Below, one piece after another: positions 47,757 through 57,431 of a stretch of 64,000 nt of DNA. The stretch is from CAYZGU01 sp964478165 (GTDB taxonomy: Bacteria > Poribacteria > WGA-4E > JAJDTR01): the NCBI GenBank assembly GCA_964478165.1, contig CAYZGU010000026.1, forward strand, positions 1 through 64,000, given 5' to 3'. Every line of letters begins with the position of its first letter. The first letter of the stretch is position 1. Position numbers and translations under genes: made by a program. The notes under the pieces were generated by a model, which made no database searches, had not been told where the DNA came from, and saw only the letters and a program-made list of their open reading frames with translations.

Positions 47757-48797
47757 ATGCCAGAAACTGAATCCCTGGATAACTTTCTTAAAGAAGTGAA
47801 GGCAAAGATCGACACCTATATCTTTGATTTTCTGCCGAAGCAACATGCCCAGGTTGAGATACAGCGTCTCTACAAAATGATGCGTGATTATCCAGAAAGG
47901 TCGGGCAAACGACTACGACCGGCACTGTGTTTGTTAATCTGCGAGGCATTCGGGGGTAATCCGGAAAATGTTTTTAACACTGCCGCAGCCCTAGAGCTTC
48001 TCCAGAACTGGTTATTAATTCATGACGACATCGAAGATGGGTCCGATCTTCGACGTGGAAAACCATGTCTACACCATGAATACAGCATTCCCTTGGCAAT
48101 TAACACGGGTGACGCACTCCACTGCAAGATGTGGGAAATGCTGCATCGGAACGATGAAATTCTGGGACATAAGCTCGCATTCCAAATTCTGCGCGAATTC
48201 ACGCGCCTGAGCAACCAAGTAGTCGAAGGGCAGCATATTGAATTGAGTTGGGTCGGTAACAATCGATGGAATTTGACAGAAGATGACTATTGGATAATGT
48301 CCGTGCAAAAGACAGCTTGGTACACTTGTATCACTCCCTGTCGCTTAGGCGCGCTTGCAGCTGGAGCACCAACAAACGATGTAGACCAATTCATCGACAT
48401 CGGCATGAATCTTGGCGTTGCCTTCCAAATCCAAGACGATGTCCTAAATCTTATAGGAGAGGTAGGACAATACGGTAAAGAGATTGCTGGAGATATCAGC
48501 GAGGGAAAACGAACGTTGGTACTAATTCACCTCTTTAACTCCTGCACCGAGGTAGAATCAAAACGTGTTATCGAAGTCATGGCTAAGCACCGAGATGATA
48601 AGCGCCCATCTGATGTCGAGGAGATACTAGGCCTCATGGAGAAATACAATTCGATCGAGTATGCCAAAAAACACTCCAAAACTCTGGTGAAGAAGGCATG
48701 CACACAATTCGAGCAACGCTTTGCCCATCTGCCGGACAGCCCAGCAAAGAACCTATTTCTTCCTTTGGTAAATTTTGTTATCGAACGAGAATATTGA
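47757..48797 (+). CDS. Polyprenyl (isoprenyl) diphosphate synthase
   Basis: 346 aa. Head-to-tail prenyltransferase making a C15-C20 or longer diphosphate. First Asp-rich motif DDIED (90-94) followed by GSDLRRG; substrate-binding SGKRLRPALCLL (49-60); second motif DDVLN (227-231); then GDISEGKRTLVLIH. Bulky residues before the first motif (LLQNWLLIHDD) suggest a short-chain product, but this cannot be fixed by eye. The AGAAAGG before the ATG is about 17 nt away, so the start is not firm. It is 56 bp upstream of the aldolase gene. Confidence 0.93.
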   Translation: MPETESLDNFLKEVKAKIDTYIFDFLPKQHAQVEIQRLYKMMRDYPERSGKRLRPALCLLICEAFGGNPENVFNTAAALELLQNWLLIHDDIEDGSDLRRGKPCLHHEYSIPLAINTGDALHCKMWEMLHRNDEILGHKLAFQILREFTRLSNQVVEGQHIELSWVGNNRWNLTEDDYWIMSVQKTAWYTCITPCRLGALAAGAPTNDVDQFIDIGMNLGVAFQIQDDVLNLIGEVGQYGKEIAGDISEGKRTLVLIHLFNSCTEVESKRVIEVMAKHRDDKRPSDVEEILGLMEKYNSIEYAKKHSKTLVKKACTQFEQRFAHLPDSPAKNLFLPLVNFVIEREY

Positions 48798-48853
48798 ACC
48801 ACACACTAAAAACAGTCAATCGCATCGATTGATAGAGAATTGGAGAGTAAGAC

Positions 48854-49927
48854 ATGCCGCTAGTATCCATGCGACAAATCCTTGACGAAGCCGCAAAAGG
48901 TGGTTACGGGATTGGTGCTTTCAATGTAAACAACATGGAGCAAATTCAGGCAATAATGGAAGCCGCAAGCGAAACAGGGTTTCCAGTAATCATTCAGGCA
49001 AGTCGGGGAGCCCGAAAATACACGAACGATCGATTCCTACATCATCTGATGATAGCAGCAACGGAGATCTACCCTGAGGTTATCGTGGCACTCCACCAGG
49101 ACCACGGCAATAGTCCCGACACCTGCAGGTCAGCAATTGAAATGGGTTTCACCAGTGTTATGATGGACGGTTCATTGATGGAGGACGGACAAACACCGTC
49201 AGATTTTGAGTACAACGTTGAGGTCACGAGAGAGACTGTTAAAATGGCACACGCGTGTGGGGTTACTGTCGAAGGAGAACTCGGTTGTCTTGGGTCTCTC
49301 GAATCCAGAGTTTGCAACGGGGAAGACGATCATGGGGCAACGGGAAAGCTATCATACCATCAGCTACTAACAGATCCAGACCAGGCGGTAGAATTTGTAA
49401 CCCGGACCGGCATTGACGCCCTGGCGGTGGCTATCGGAACGAGTCACGGTGCTTATAAATTTTCACGGCAGCCCGATGGCGACGTTCTCGCTATGGACCG
49501 GATTATTAAGATTCACAATCGGCTTCCTGACACGCACCTGGTTATGCACGGTGCTTCAAGCGTGCCCAAAGAACTACAAGATCTTCTCAACAACCATGGT
49601 GGCCAAATCCGTTCAACCTGGGGCGTACCAATCGAAGAGATTCAACTTGGAATCAAGAACGGTGTGCGCAAGATTAACGTAGACACTGACACCCGGATGG
49701 CAATGACCGGCGCAGTTCGACAATTTCTCGATGAAAATCCCACAGAATTTGACCCGCGTGGGTATTTGACGCCGGCTCGTGATGCGATGAAAAAGGTTAT
49801 CAGATCCCGGATGTTAGCCTTCGGACAAGTCGGAATCCGAACCGATTATGTTCCCATTCCGTTGAGCATAATGGCACAACGATACACCGAAGAATCCCTA
49901 TGCGGTACCCGGTTGTCAACTGGCTAA
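48854..49927 (+). CDS. fba: Class II fructose-1,6-bisphosphate aldolase
   Basis: 357 aa. Zinc-dependent aldolase of glycolysis, gluconeogenesis or the Calvin cycle (CbbA-like length). Catalytic Asp83 and zinc His84 in LHQDHGNS, EGELGCLGSLE (140-150), zinc His198 in GTSHGAYKF, His232 in MHGASS and the phosphate-binding INVDTDTRMAMT are all in place. GGAGAG 7 nt before the ATG is a good site. It is followed by the enolase-superfamily gene at 69 bp. Confidence 0.95.
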   Translation: MPLVSMRQILDEAAKGGYGIGAFNVNNMEQIQAIMEAASETGFPVIIQASRGARKYTNDRFLHHLMIAATEIYPEVIVALHQDHGNSPDTCRSAIEMGFTSVMMDGSLMEDGQTPSDFEYNVEVTRETVKMAHACGVTVEGELGCLGSLESRVCNGEDDHGATGKLSYHQLLTDPDQAVEFVTRTGIDALAVAIGTSHGAYKFSRQPDGDVLAMDRIIKIHNRLPDTHLVMHGASSVPKELQDLLNNHGGQIRSTWGVPIEEIQLGIKNGVRKINVDTDTRMAMTGAVRQFLDENPTEFDPRGYLTPARDAMKKVIRSRMLAFGQVGIRTDYVPIPLSIMAQRYTEESLCGTRLSTG

Positions 49928-49996
49928 TTACTCGAGATGCTCAACACAAATTATCTGAGAATCAGTTTTTAGAATCGCGCGCGAGAGCTTAACCCT

Positions 49997-51007
49997 ATGC
50001 GAATACAGCACAAAGTTACTAATCTCCAACTTCGGCGCCCATTCAAAATTTCACGCAGAACCGCTGATGACTTTCGCCAGGTTATCTCGGTCGAAATCGA
50101 CGGCGGATTGGGTGAAGCCGGACCTGCACGCTTCTATGGTGAGACAGTTGACACCGTGAAAGTCGCTTTGGAACTTTTTGAATCAACCCTTGGTAGCAAT
50201 CTCGACACGATTCAAACGGTAATGCACGATTTTCAAGCTATCTTGGCCGCCAACTATGCTGCAAAATGTGCGGTCGACATGGCACTCCACGACCGAATTG
50301 GCAAGGCCTTCGGTGTTCCACTGTACCGTCTTTGGGGCCTCGACCCAGCCTCAATTCCTCCGACGTCGTTCACAATCGGGTTGGATGAACCGGATATGAT
50401 GAAACAGAAAGTTCTTGAAGCAGAGAACTACAAGATTCTCAAGGTGAAACTCGGTACGCCTCGAGATCTTGAAATTATCCATGCAATCCGTGAAGTAACC
50501 GATAAGCCAATCTACGTTGATGCGAACACTGCGTGGACCCCCAAACAAGCCGTACAAAAAATTCGAGAGCTTGTTCCTTACGGGATCGTTCTCATCGAGC
50601 AACCGACGGGATCAGGCGATCTTGATGGCTTGAAGTTCGTCAGGGACAATTCTGAGATTCCAATAATTGCCGACGAAAGTGTCAAATGCGCAGCCGATAT
50701 TCCCGGACTTGCCGGATGCGTTGATGGAATCAACATTAAGCTCGTGAAGTGCGGTGGTCTTCTCGAAGCCATGCGAATGATTACCGTCGCACGAACGCAT
50801 AGGCTCCAAGTGATGATTGGTTGCATGATCGAAAGTTCACTTGGCATCACAGCTGCAGCCCATCTGTCGCCACTTGCCGACTATGTCGATCTCGATAGTC
50901 ACCTGTTAATTGCGAACGATCCATATTCTGGAGTTACGTTGAAGGAAGGAAAATTGATTCTTCCAGATCGTCCCGGTATCGGTGTAGTCGAAAGACCGGC
51001 CGAATAG
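49997..51007 (+). CDS. Enolase-superfamily enzyme, dipeptide epimerase-like (MR/MLE)
   Basis: 336 aa. Catalytic set: K149-V-K151 on strand two, metal ligands D175 (YVDANTAW), E201 (IEQPTGSGD) and D226 (IIADESVK), and base K248 (GINIKLVKCGG). The arrangement and length fit L-Ala-D/L-Glu epimerases and related dipeptide epimerases, though muconate-lactonising or racemase activity is possible. An SDR gene follows 221 bp downstream. The start has no strong ribosome site. Confidence 0.88.
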   Translation: MRIQHKVTNLQLRRPFKISRRTADDFRQVISVEIDGGLGEAGPARFYGETVDTVKVALELFESTLGSNLDTIQTVMHDFQAILAANYAAKCAVDMALHDRIGKAFGVPLYRLWGLDPASIPPTSFTIGLDEPDMMKQKVLEAENYKILKVKLGTPRDLEIIHAIREVTDKPIYVDANTAWTPKQAVQKIRELVPYGIVLIEQPTGSGDLDGLKFVRDNSEIPIIADESVKCAADIPGLAGCVDGINIKLVKCGGLLEAMRMITVARTHRLQVMIGCMIESSLGITAAAHLSPLADYVDLDSHLLIANDPYSGVTLKEGKLILPDRPGIGVVERPAE

Positions 51008-51091
51008 CACATGGGCTTAACCTCTTGGGACCAACTGACTGAATCTAAAGAAACCCATAAGAGCACAGGCGACGACCAAATTAGAATAGGC

Positions 51092-51126
51092 TCTGGGAGT
51101 TCCCAACACCTTCGAAGGCTCCCAGA
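51092..51126 (+). repeat. Intergenic hairpin, perfect 8-bp arms
   Basis: TCTGGGAG (51092-51099) and CTCCCAGA (51119-51126) around a 19-nt loop. As plus-strand RNA two further U-G pairs extend the stem; on the minus strand they would be mismatches. It lies 85 bp after the epimerase-like gene; no U-tract. Confidence 0.6.
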
Positions 51127-51228
51127 CAGATTGATATCATGAACAAAGACCCTGTAAGGATTTCAACTATTACTGTGTACTGTGTTCACCGAACGTGCTA
51201 AGAACCGCATAAGAGAAAGGACATCACG

Positions 51229-51942
51229 GTGACAAACGAAAATCGCTTTGTCGTAATTACCGGTGGAACTGGCGCTTTGGGCACAGCAGTGTCCGAAATC
51301 TACCTGAAACAAGGTTGTCAGGTTGCAATCCCATATATTGAAACCGACCAACTCCAAAACTTTCAGAACAAAATCGGAGATCTAAAATCACGGGTTATGC
51401 TTCGCCAGGCGAACGTCACAGTTGAAACAGAAGTGAAAAACTTCTTCCAAGCGGTTCTAGACAAGTTTGACCAACTCGATGTCTTGGTTAACATCGTGGG
51501 CGGGTTTGTCGGTGGCACGCCCGTTGCCGAAATGGAATTGGAGGACTGGAACAGAATGATGGACACGAATTTAAAATCCGCTTTTCTCTGCTGCCGGGAC
51601 GTCCTACCACACATGATTCAGCGCAAATACGGAAAGATTGTTAACATCTCGGCCCGCGCGGGTTTAACCGGAATCCCGGAGCTTAGCGCATATTGCGTCT
51701 CTAAGAGCGGTGTACGAGTGCTCACCGAATCAATCGCGCATGAGGTGAAGGATCTTGGAATTAACGTCAATTCTATCATGCCAAGCATAATCGATACGCC
51801 TACTAACCGAAACTCGATGCCCAATCAGAACTACTCGGGTTGGGTTCCGCCGAGTAAAATCGCGGAAGTTGTCTACTTTCTGACATCAGACGCCGCCGAT
51901 GTGATCAATGGCGCCGCCATCCCCGTCTACGGACGGGCTTAA
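51229..51942 (+). CDS. Short-chain dehydrogenase/reductase
   Basis: 237 aa from a GTG with AAAGGA 8 nt upstream. Classical SDR: TGGTGALG cofactor motif (11-18), NIVGG, catalytic Ser141 in NISARAG, Tyr155-x3-Lys159 in AYCVSK and the tail GAAIPVYGRA. An NAD(P)-dependent alcohol/ketone oxidoreductase of unknown substrate. It converges with the TRAP permease gene (28-bp gap). Confidence 0.93.
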   Translation: MTNENRFVVITGGTGALGTAVSEIYLKQGCQVAIPYIETDQLQNFQNKIGDLKSRVMLRQANVTVETEVKNFFQAVLDKFDQLDVLVNIVGGFVGGTPVAEMELEDWNRMMDTNLKSAFLCCRDVLPHMIQRKYGKIVNISARAGLTGIPELSAYCVSKSGVRVLTESIAHEVKDLGINVNSIMPSIIDTPTNRNSMPNQNYSGWVPPSKIAEVVYFLTSDAADVINGAAIPVYGRA

Positions 51943-51970
51943 TCAGCGATTAGGAAATGTGGACCAGGGG

Positions 51971-53905
51971 TTATTCCACTTCCCGCTTGACCCTTGAGCG
52001 CCACGTGATGAACCCAATCCCGCCAAAGATAAGACCTCCAACCACTTGAAACCATATTTGAAACGGCGTCAAAATTAATAGCCCCGATGCTAGGAGCAAG
52101 ACCACCCTTTGCCACGGATCAAGCGGCCTAAAAAGGTAACCACCGATGCTCGCCGCCAGTGGCAGAATCCCCAACGCTGTGATTCCGACGCTCGACGCAA
52201 TCGCCCAAGCACAAGCCAATCCACCATCAGGGGACAGTGTTAGGAGTTCGGGACGTAATACAAACGCATAGGGTAGCGCAAACCCCACCAACGAAAAACG
52301 AAACGCGGCAAACCCTGTTTTCATAATATCCGCACTTGCGATTGCTGCCGCTGTATAGGAAGCGAGAGCCACGGGTGGTGTTACCATCGACATCATCCCA
52401 AAATAGAAAATAAAGAAATGGCCGGCGAGTGGTACTATTCCCAGATTGGGAAGAATAGAGCCTACGAAGGTCGCCATGAGCAAATAACACACCGATGATG
52501 GCAACCCCATTCCGAGAACAATAGTTGAAATCATTAAGAGTACCAGTGCCAGAATCAGGTTGTCCTGGGCGAGGGGTAACAAAAGCCCCGGTAATCTTAA
52601 ACCCACACCGGTGAGGAGCACCACACCTAGAATCAGTCCGACGCAACAAGCCGCTGCGATCAGAGGAATTCCCCCTTGAGCCACCTTCGTCATCGCATCA
52701 AAACATTCCCGAAATCCTAGTCGGGTATGACGGTTGAACGCACTCAGGATAAGTATCCCAATTAGACTCAGTGTCACCGCTCGGAAAGGTGTGTATCCCA
52801 GAATCAAGAACACAACGAGCGCAGAAAATGCGGAATAAAACACCAGGCCCTGGACAAATGACCGATTTTCATTTGATTCCTCATTTGATGCAGCTGATAA
52901 CTCCCCGGTGGCGCCAACCTTCTTTGCACGAAAATGAACGCTGAGAAGAAGCGCTGCATAATAGAGGACAGCCGGTATCACCGCTGATCTTATAATCTGT
53001 AGATACGTAACTGGGGGCGCGACGATTTCGAGCATCATGTACACGCCCGCTCCCATGATGGGTGGGACCAGCGCACCACCTGAACTAGCTGCCGCCTCAA
53101 TTCCGCCGGAAGTAGTTGGGCGAAATCCAGCACTCCGCATCATGGGAATAGTAATAGTCCCAGTCGTGGCGGTATTGGCAACCGCACTTCCAGAGAGAGA
53201 TCCCATCATACCGCTACTGATAACGGCGACTTTGGCAGCCCCCCCGGTACTGGACCGAAAAAGGCGCCGTACCAGGTTAATAATGTATGAGGTCGCCCCC
53301 GTCTTCTCGAGAATGCCACCGAACAGGACAAACAGAAAAACATACGTAAACATCACTTTGAGAGCGACACCTAATGCGCCCTGGCTATGAAGAAACGTCT
53401 GACTGACAATACGTTCCACTGAATAGCCTCGGTGAGACAACCAGCCTGGGAAATATGTCCCAAGAGCAGCATAGAGCAGAAAAGCGAGCGCGACCAGGGG
53501 CAGGGTTAAGCCGATCGCACGGCGTGCTCCCTCCAAAACGAGGATCAGACCACAGAATCCCAGAATGACATCGATGGGCGCCTCAATTCCCGCACGGTCT
53601 CCGAGAGATTGCTTGTCAATCCAACACCATCTGAATAGTGGCTCCGTTTGTATGACAATATAGCCAAAACAGACAATGACAGAAAGCACTAATGCAAAGT
53701 CCAAATACTGGCTTGCGAAATTTGTTTCAAGCCGCGAATGAAGGGGGTATTTAAGGAAAACGAGAACCAATCCCAACATAGCGAAAATCGCCAGTTGGGA
53801 CTGGGGAGAAAGTCGAGGGTAATTAACCTCTGCCAGAACAAAGAGACTCAAAACTGCGGCTGAGTAGTGAAAAAGGTTCCGTCGAAGTGTTTGAAGCGAA
53901 CTCAT
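51971..53905 (-). CDS. TRAP transporter fused 4TM/12TM permease (TAXI type)
   Basis: 644 aa, almost entirely hydrophobic. The N-terminal small-permease part (about 1-110) is fused to the large DctM-like subunit with SGSAVANTATTGTITIPMM, the substrate-translocation signature, and GMGLPSSVCYLLMA and GMMSMVTPPVALASYTAAAIA near the end. It drives ion-coupled uptake of organic acids together with the TAXI receptor. It starts 2 bp after the DUF1080 stop, so the three genes TAXI-DUF1080-TRAP form one operon. Confidence 0.95.
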   Translation of the reverse strand: MSSLQTLRRNLFHYSAAVLSLFVLAEVNYPRLSPQSQLAIFAMLGLVLVFLKYPLHSRLETNFASQYLDFALVLSVIVCFGYIVIQTEPLFRWCWIDKQSLGDRAGIEAPIDVILGFCGLILVLEGARRAIGLTLPLVALAFLLYAALGTYFPGWLSHRGYSVERIVSQTFLHSQGALGVALKVMFTYVFLFVLFGGILEKTGATSYIINLVRRLFRSSTGGAAKVAVISSGMMGSLSGSAVANTATTGTITIPMMRSAGFRPTTSGGIEAAASSGGALVPPIMGAGVYMMLEIVAPPVTYLQIIRSAVIPAVLYYAALLLSVHFRAKKVGATGELSAASNEESNENRSFVQGLVFYSAFSALVVFLILGYTPFRAVTLSLIGILILSAFNRHTRLGFRECFDAMTKVAQGGIPLIAAACCVGLILGVVLLTGVGLRLPGLLLPLAQDNLILALVLLMISTIVLGMGLPSSVCYLLMATFVGSILPNLGIVPLAGHFFIFYFGMMSMVTPPVALASYTAAAIASADIMKTGFAAFRFSLVGFALPYAFVLRPELLTLSPDGGLACAWAIASSVGITALGILPLAASIGGYLFRPLDPWQRVVLLLASGLLILTPFQIWFQVVGGLIFGGIGFITWRSRVKREVE

Positions 53906-53907
53906 AA

Positions 53908-54660
53908 TTAATCACGGTTCTCGATCCGACGCATCCAGATATTGCGGTAGCGAACCGAATCGCCATGGTCTTGTAACTTCAGTGGCCCCTCAGCGGAATG
54001 CGGTGTGTCGTACGCAGCAACAATTTTGTGGCCTGTCGGCCCCATAATTTCTTGATGAAGCTGCACCAACACACCATTGTGTACAACCGTAATCACAGCC
54101 GCGCGTTTCAGTTCTTGCGCGTCGAATCGAGGGGGAACGAAGTAGATATCGTAGGTTTGCCATTCACCTGGCCTACGACATGCGTTAACAAGCGGCGGCC
54201 ATTGACCGTAAATAGCAGCTGTAATGCCATCCGCATAGGTAGGGTTTCTATAGCCATCAAGGACCTGGATTTCGTAAATCCCCATCAGAAACACGCCACT
54301 ATTCCCCCGTCCTTGACTATTGCTCTTCACCTCGCTCGGCGAAGCCCATTCGAGGTGCAACTGACAAGGCCCGAAGTGCTCCACGGTTTCTATATCTCCC
54401 GTTCGGGTGACTTCCATGTAACCACCCTCTATCTTCCAGCGTGCTTCACCGTCACGTCCGACCCACTTGTTCAAATCCGTACCGTCGAACAACACAACTG
54501 CATCTGACGGAGGAGTTCCAGCCATCGCCTGTGAACTCTCCGTGCCTGGCGTAATTACGGTCGGTTGAGGTCGCTCCCCATCGTGCACCTGCCACTCTGA
54601 GTTAGGAAGTACGGGCGTATCGTCGTAACCAACAGGGCGTTTTTTCTCTGCTTCCGGCAC
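53908..54660 (-). CDS. DUF1080 / 3-keto-disaccharide hydrolase-like protein
   Basis: 250 aa from the GTG at 54660, 7 nt after AGGAGG; an ATG at 54666 lies only one base from that site. The jelly-roll DUF1080 domain is clear: VVLFDGTDLNKWVGRDGEARWKI begins it (FDGTDL key), then CQLHLEWASP, RGNSGVFLMGIYEIQVLDGY, CRRPGEWQTYDI and a closing QDHGDSVRYRNIWMR. Some members hydrolyse 3-keto-glycosides; most are uncharacterised. It lacks a visible signal peptide. Its position between a TAXI receptor and its permease is unusual and ties it to the imported compound. Confidence 0.9.
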   Translation of the reverse strand: MPEAEKKRPVGYDDTPVLPNSEWQVHDGERPQPTVITPGTESSQAMAGTPPSDAVVLFDGTDLNKWVGRDGEARWKIEGGYMEVTRTGDIETVEHFGPCQLHLEWASPSEVKSNSQGRGNSGVFLMGIYEIQVLDGYRNPTYADGITAAIYGQWPPLVNACRRPGEWQTYDIYFVPPRFDAQELKRAAVITVVHNGVLVQLHQEIMGPTGHKIVAAYDTPHSAEGPLKLQDHGDSVRYRNIWMRRIENRD

Positions 54661-54690
54661 AATCATGCCTCCTTTCGATATCGCATTTCG

Positions 54691-55707
54691 TTATAACCGA
54701 CCCGATTTAGGCCAGATTCCAATCTCTTTATAGAACCGAACGGCACCATTGTGGAAGGGAGTACCCACGTCCTTAACAACGTTCTTCGGATTGATTGACT
54801 TCCCCGCAGGATGCTTCTTGACAACCTTGGCGCGGTGTTCATAGAGGATTCTTGTGAATTGATACACCTGTTCCTCGTCCAAACTTGTCAAAGTAATCAG
54901 CTGCATCGCGCCCACGTTCATACCATCGAACGGCCTTTCCTGGTTTCGGTAAGTCTGAGCAGGAATGGTCGCTATATCGAAAAACGGATAGTCACTGATT
55001 AAACGGCGCTTGGCGTCCACATCGAAGGGAACAAAATAAAGGTCTTGCGAAGAAGCAGCTTGAGTAATAGAGGCTGTTGGAACCGCACCCCCCAGAAATG
55101 CAGCCGCCACCGAACCATCCGCTAGCATGTTCACGGCACTAGATTGGGTATTTTTGAGCGGCGTAAAATCCTGGTAATCCACACCGTGGGCCGTTAGAAT
55201 TGGTTCGAGGAAATATTCAAAACCCGCACCCGCTGGTCCCACGATAACACGCTTACCCTTGAGATCTGCAATACTTTCCACGCCAGAAGATCTTGTACTG
55301 ATAAAGAGGGCGACGTTTGGGGCAAGTGTCATCACACTGCGGATAGACTGTTTCCGCTTCCACGCACCTTTTCCGCGAAGAGCAAAATACGAGATGGCGG
55401 CATTGGCCAAGGAAAACTCCAATTCTCCTCTTGAGAGAAGCCTTATGTTTTCCTGGGTGCCCTTCGTAGCTTCCGCGACAACCTCCCAGTTTAGATCGGT
55501 ACTGTTTTCGTTAACCACTTGCGCAATTGCGCCACCTACCACGAAAAAAGCGCCCCCCGGCGGTGCCGTCCCAACGCTTAAGAACTGACGTCCATTATGT
55601 GCATACGCTGATACATCCGCTGTACTGAGAAAATTGCCGCATAACGCGACAACGAGCAACAGACCAGGAAAACCCTTTCGACAGCCGCACCCATGCAAAA
55701 AAGTCAT
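54691..55707 (-). CDS. TAXI-family TRAP transporter solute receptor
   Basis: 338 aa from the ATG at 55707, preceded by AAGGAGAGG at good spacing; the longer ORF to 55878 has no such site. A signal peptide follows (GFPGLLLVVALCGNFLSTA). Receptor text: FLSVGTAPPGGAFFVVGGAI, WEVVAEATKGTQENIRLLSR, LANAAISYFA, LKGKRVIVGPAGAG and ERPFDGMNVGAMQLIT. It binds ligand in the periplasm for the TRAP permease encoded two genes downstream. Ligand unknown. Confidence 0.93.
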   Translation of the reverse strand: MTFLHGCGCRKGFPGLLLVVALCGNFLSTADVSAYAHNGRQFLSVGTAPPGGAFFVVGGAIAQVVNENSTDLNWEVVAEATKGTQENIRLLSRGELEFSLANAAISYFALRGKGAWKRKQSIRSVMTLAPNVALFISTRSSGVESIADLKGKRVIVGPAGAGFEYFLEPILTAHGVDYQDFTPLKNTQSSAVNMLADGSVAAAFLGGAVPTASITQAASSQDLYFVPFDVDAKRRLISDYPFFDIATIPAQTYRNQERPFDGMNVGAMQLITLTSLDEEQVYQFTRILYEHRAKVVKKHPAGKSINPKNVVKDVGTPFHNGAVRFYKEIGIWPKSGRL

Positions 55708-56159
55708 GAATCCTCTCCTTACATCTAAACAGATAGTTAAACATCTGCTCAAATATTTCAAAACTCTACGCGCCAACAACCACTGTGCATGATAGGCGAC
55801 GCTGGCGTTCCAGGAACGGCCGCGGATGCTCACATTGGTCACAACGATGCGATTACACAGCACCCTCATGCTCAACATGGGAATGTCATTGCCTGATTAG
55901 AAAGTCTATTCCCATTGAACAGTGTGCGGCCATCCTGTCAAATCGAATGTCCATCGCGTTGCTACCGTTGGTCCGGAGCATCACCTCTAGAAGGGCTATA
56001 GATCGCAAACAAGACCGGGATTAGTTACAAGTCATGAATGGGCATCCCGCACCAACCTTAATTTTTTATTGTGGCCCACTGATACGGGAGATTACGTCGC
56101 CTAATCTAGGCTAATTAATTCTACATCATTAACTGCGCAGACGCAATCACCACAACTCA
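55708..56159. other. Intergenic region upstream of the TAXI-TRAP operon
   Basis: 452 bp without a supported gene or clear hairpin. The TAXI promoter should lie here but I could not locate it reliably. Confidence 0.45.
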
Positions 56160-57431
56160 CTAACCAGAATCATCTAACAAAGGGCACATGCTGCGCATTG
56201 CCGAGAAGATCGCATTTACATCCTTGTAAAACACATTACCACTCAGCACATCAATAATCCCTTGTTCATACTCGGGATATTGCTTTAAAAACTCAGCAAA
56301 GCTGAACTGTCTCGTATAGAAAGCATACACCATTTGCCGAAAGACGTCCATTCCTTTGACGAACTCCGCACTGAATTCCCCTAATTGGACCGCAGAAAAA
56401 TTACTCCTCTCAAATGCCTGATCAATTGCATCCGCAACCATTTCTCCAGACTTGAGTGCTAGAAACAAGCCAGTCGAATAGACTGGGTCCAAAAATCCTA
56501 AAGCGTCACCAACAAGCACCCACCCATCCCCAGCCATCCGGCCAACCCGGTACGAAAAGTCCTTAGCGGTTTTAACCGGAAATAGCTGAATCGCATGTTC
56601 CAGACGAGGCTTCAATGATGGACAGATGTCAAGTTCTTCATGGAATATGCTCTGATGGTCCAACCGACCATTGCTCTTCCGCCGACTTTGTAGAAGATAG
56701 TCGATTGAGGCTACAACTCCCACACTCACGCGATCATACGGCAACGGTATATACCAGAACCACGAATCCTTATTTTTAGTGTGCAGAATCAAGGTTGCGC
56801 CTTCATCAATGCCTTTATCCCGAACAGCGCCCTGGAAATGGGTGTAGATTGAAGCATTTCTGAGTCGTGTATCCGTTTCATGGAGCTTTAGCTTCCGGGA
56901 AATCAGCGCGCTTTGGCCTGTTGCGTCCACAACCACCTGTGCCGAAACGTCTTGGCTCTTCCCGTCAGCAGATTTCACTCGAACACCAACGGCCCGATTC
57001 CCTTCAAATAGGACCTCGCGGGCAATAGTACCCAACCGGACTTCAACACCTTTTTCTCGCGCGTTTTCGAGCAACATTTCATCAAATTCGCTGCGCAGCA
57101 CCTGCCACGTCATAGAGCTTTCATGTGAATTGGTTTCAGAGAAATAAAACGGGCTTGAGGCCTTTCCAAGCCGCGAATAGAATTGGACACTGTACTTCTT
57201 CGGAAAATGACTCGATTTTAGTTTTTCGAGCACACCGAGCCGTTTGAAGGTCCAATAACTCGCAGGAACAAGTGATTCTCCAATCTTGAAACGCGGACCG
57301 GGCTCACGCTCCAGGAGTAGAACACGGTAACTCTTTTCCGCAAGCAGCGTTGCGGTCGTGCTTCCCGCAGGTCCGCCGCCAATGAGCACAACATCGTACT
57401 TCTGTCTACGGAGATCGTTCAATATTTTCAT
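56160..57431 (-). CDS. FAD-dependent oxidoreductase, halogenase/geranylgeranyl-reductase-like
   Basis: 423 aa from the ATG at 57431, preceded by a GGGGGG-rich ribosome site; an ATG at 57452 is an alternative. FAD motif GGGPAG (18-23), GESLVP (51-56), DATGQSALISRKL, a WFWYIPLP segment near 220 and GDALGFLDPVYSTG. This is the layout shared by tryptophan-type halogenases, halogenase-like reductases and geranylgeranyl reductases. The halogenase motif GWxWxIP is altered to SWFWYIP, so reduction or hydroxylation of a prenyl or aromatic substrate is as likely as halogenation. It stands alone, flanked by non-coding DNA. Confidence 0.85.
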   Translation of the reverse strand: MKILNDLRRQKYDVVLIGGGPAGSTTATLLAEKSYRVLLLEREPGPRFKIGESLVPASYWTFKRLGVLEKLKSSHFPKKYSVQFYSRLGKASSPFYFSETNSHESSMTWQVLRSEFDEMLLENAREKGVEVRLGTIAREVLFEGNRAVGVRVKSADGKSQDVSAQVVVDATGQSALISRKLKLHETDTRLRNASIYTHFQGAVRDKGIDEGATLILHTKNKDSWFWYIPLPYDRVSVGVVASIDYLLQSRRKSNGRLDHQSIFHEELDICPSLKPRLEHAIQLFPVKTAKDFSYRVGRMAGDGWVLVGDALGFLDPVYSTGLFLALKSGEMVADAIDQAFERSNFSAVQLGEFSAEFVKGMDVFRQMVYAFYTRQFSFAEFLKQYPEYEQGIIDVLSGNVFYKDVNAIFSAMRSMCPLLDDSG

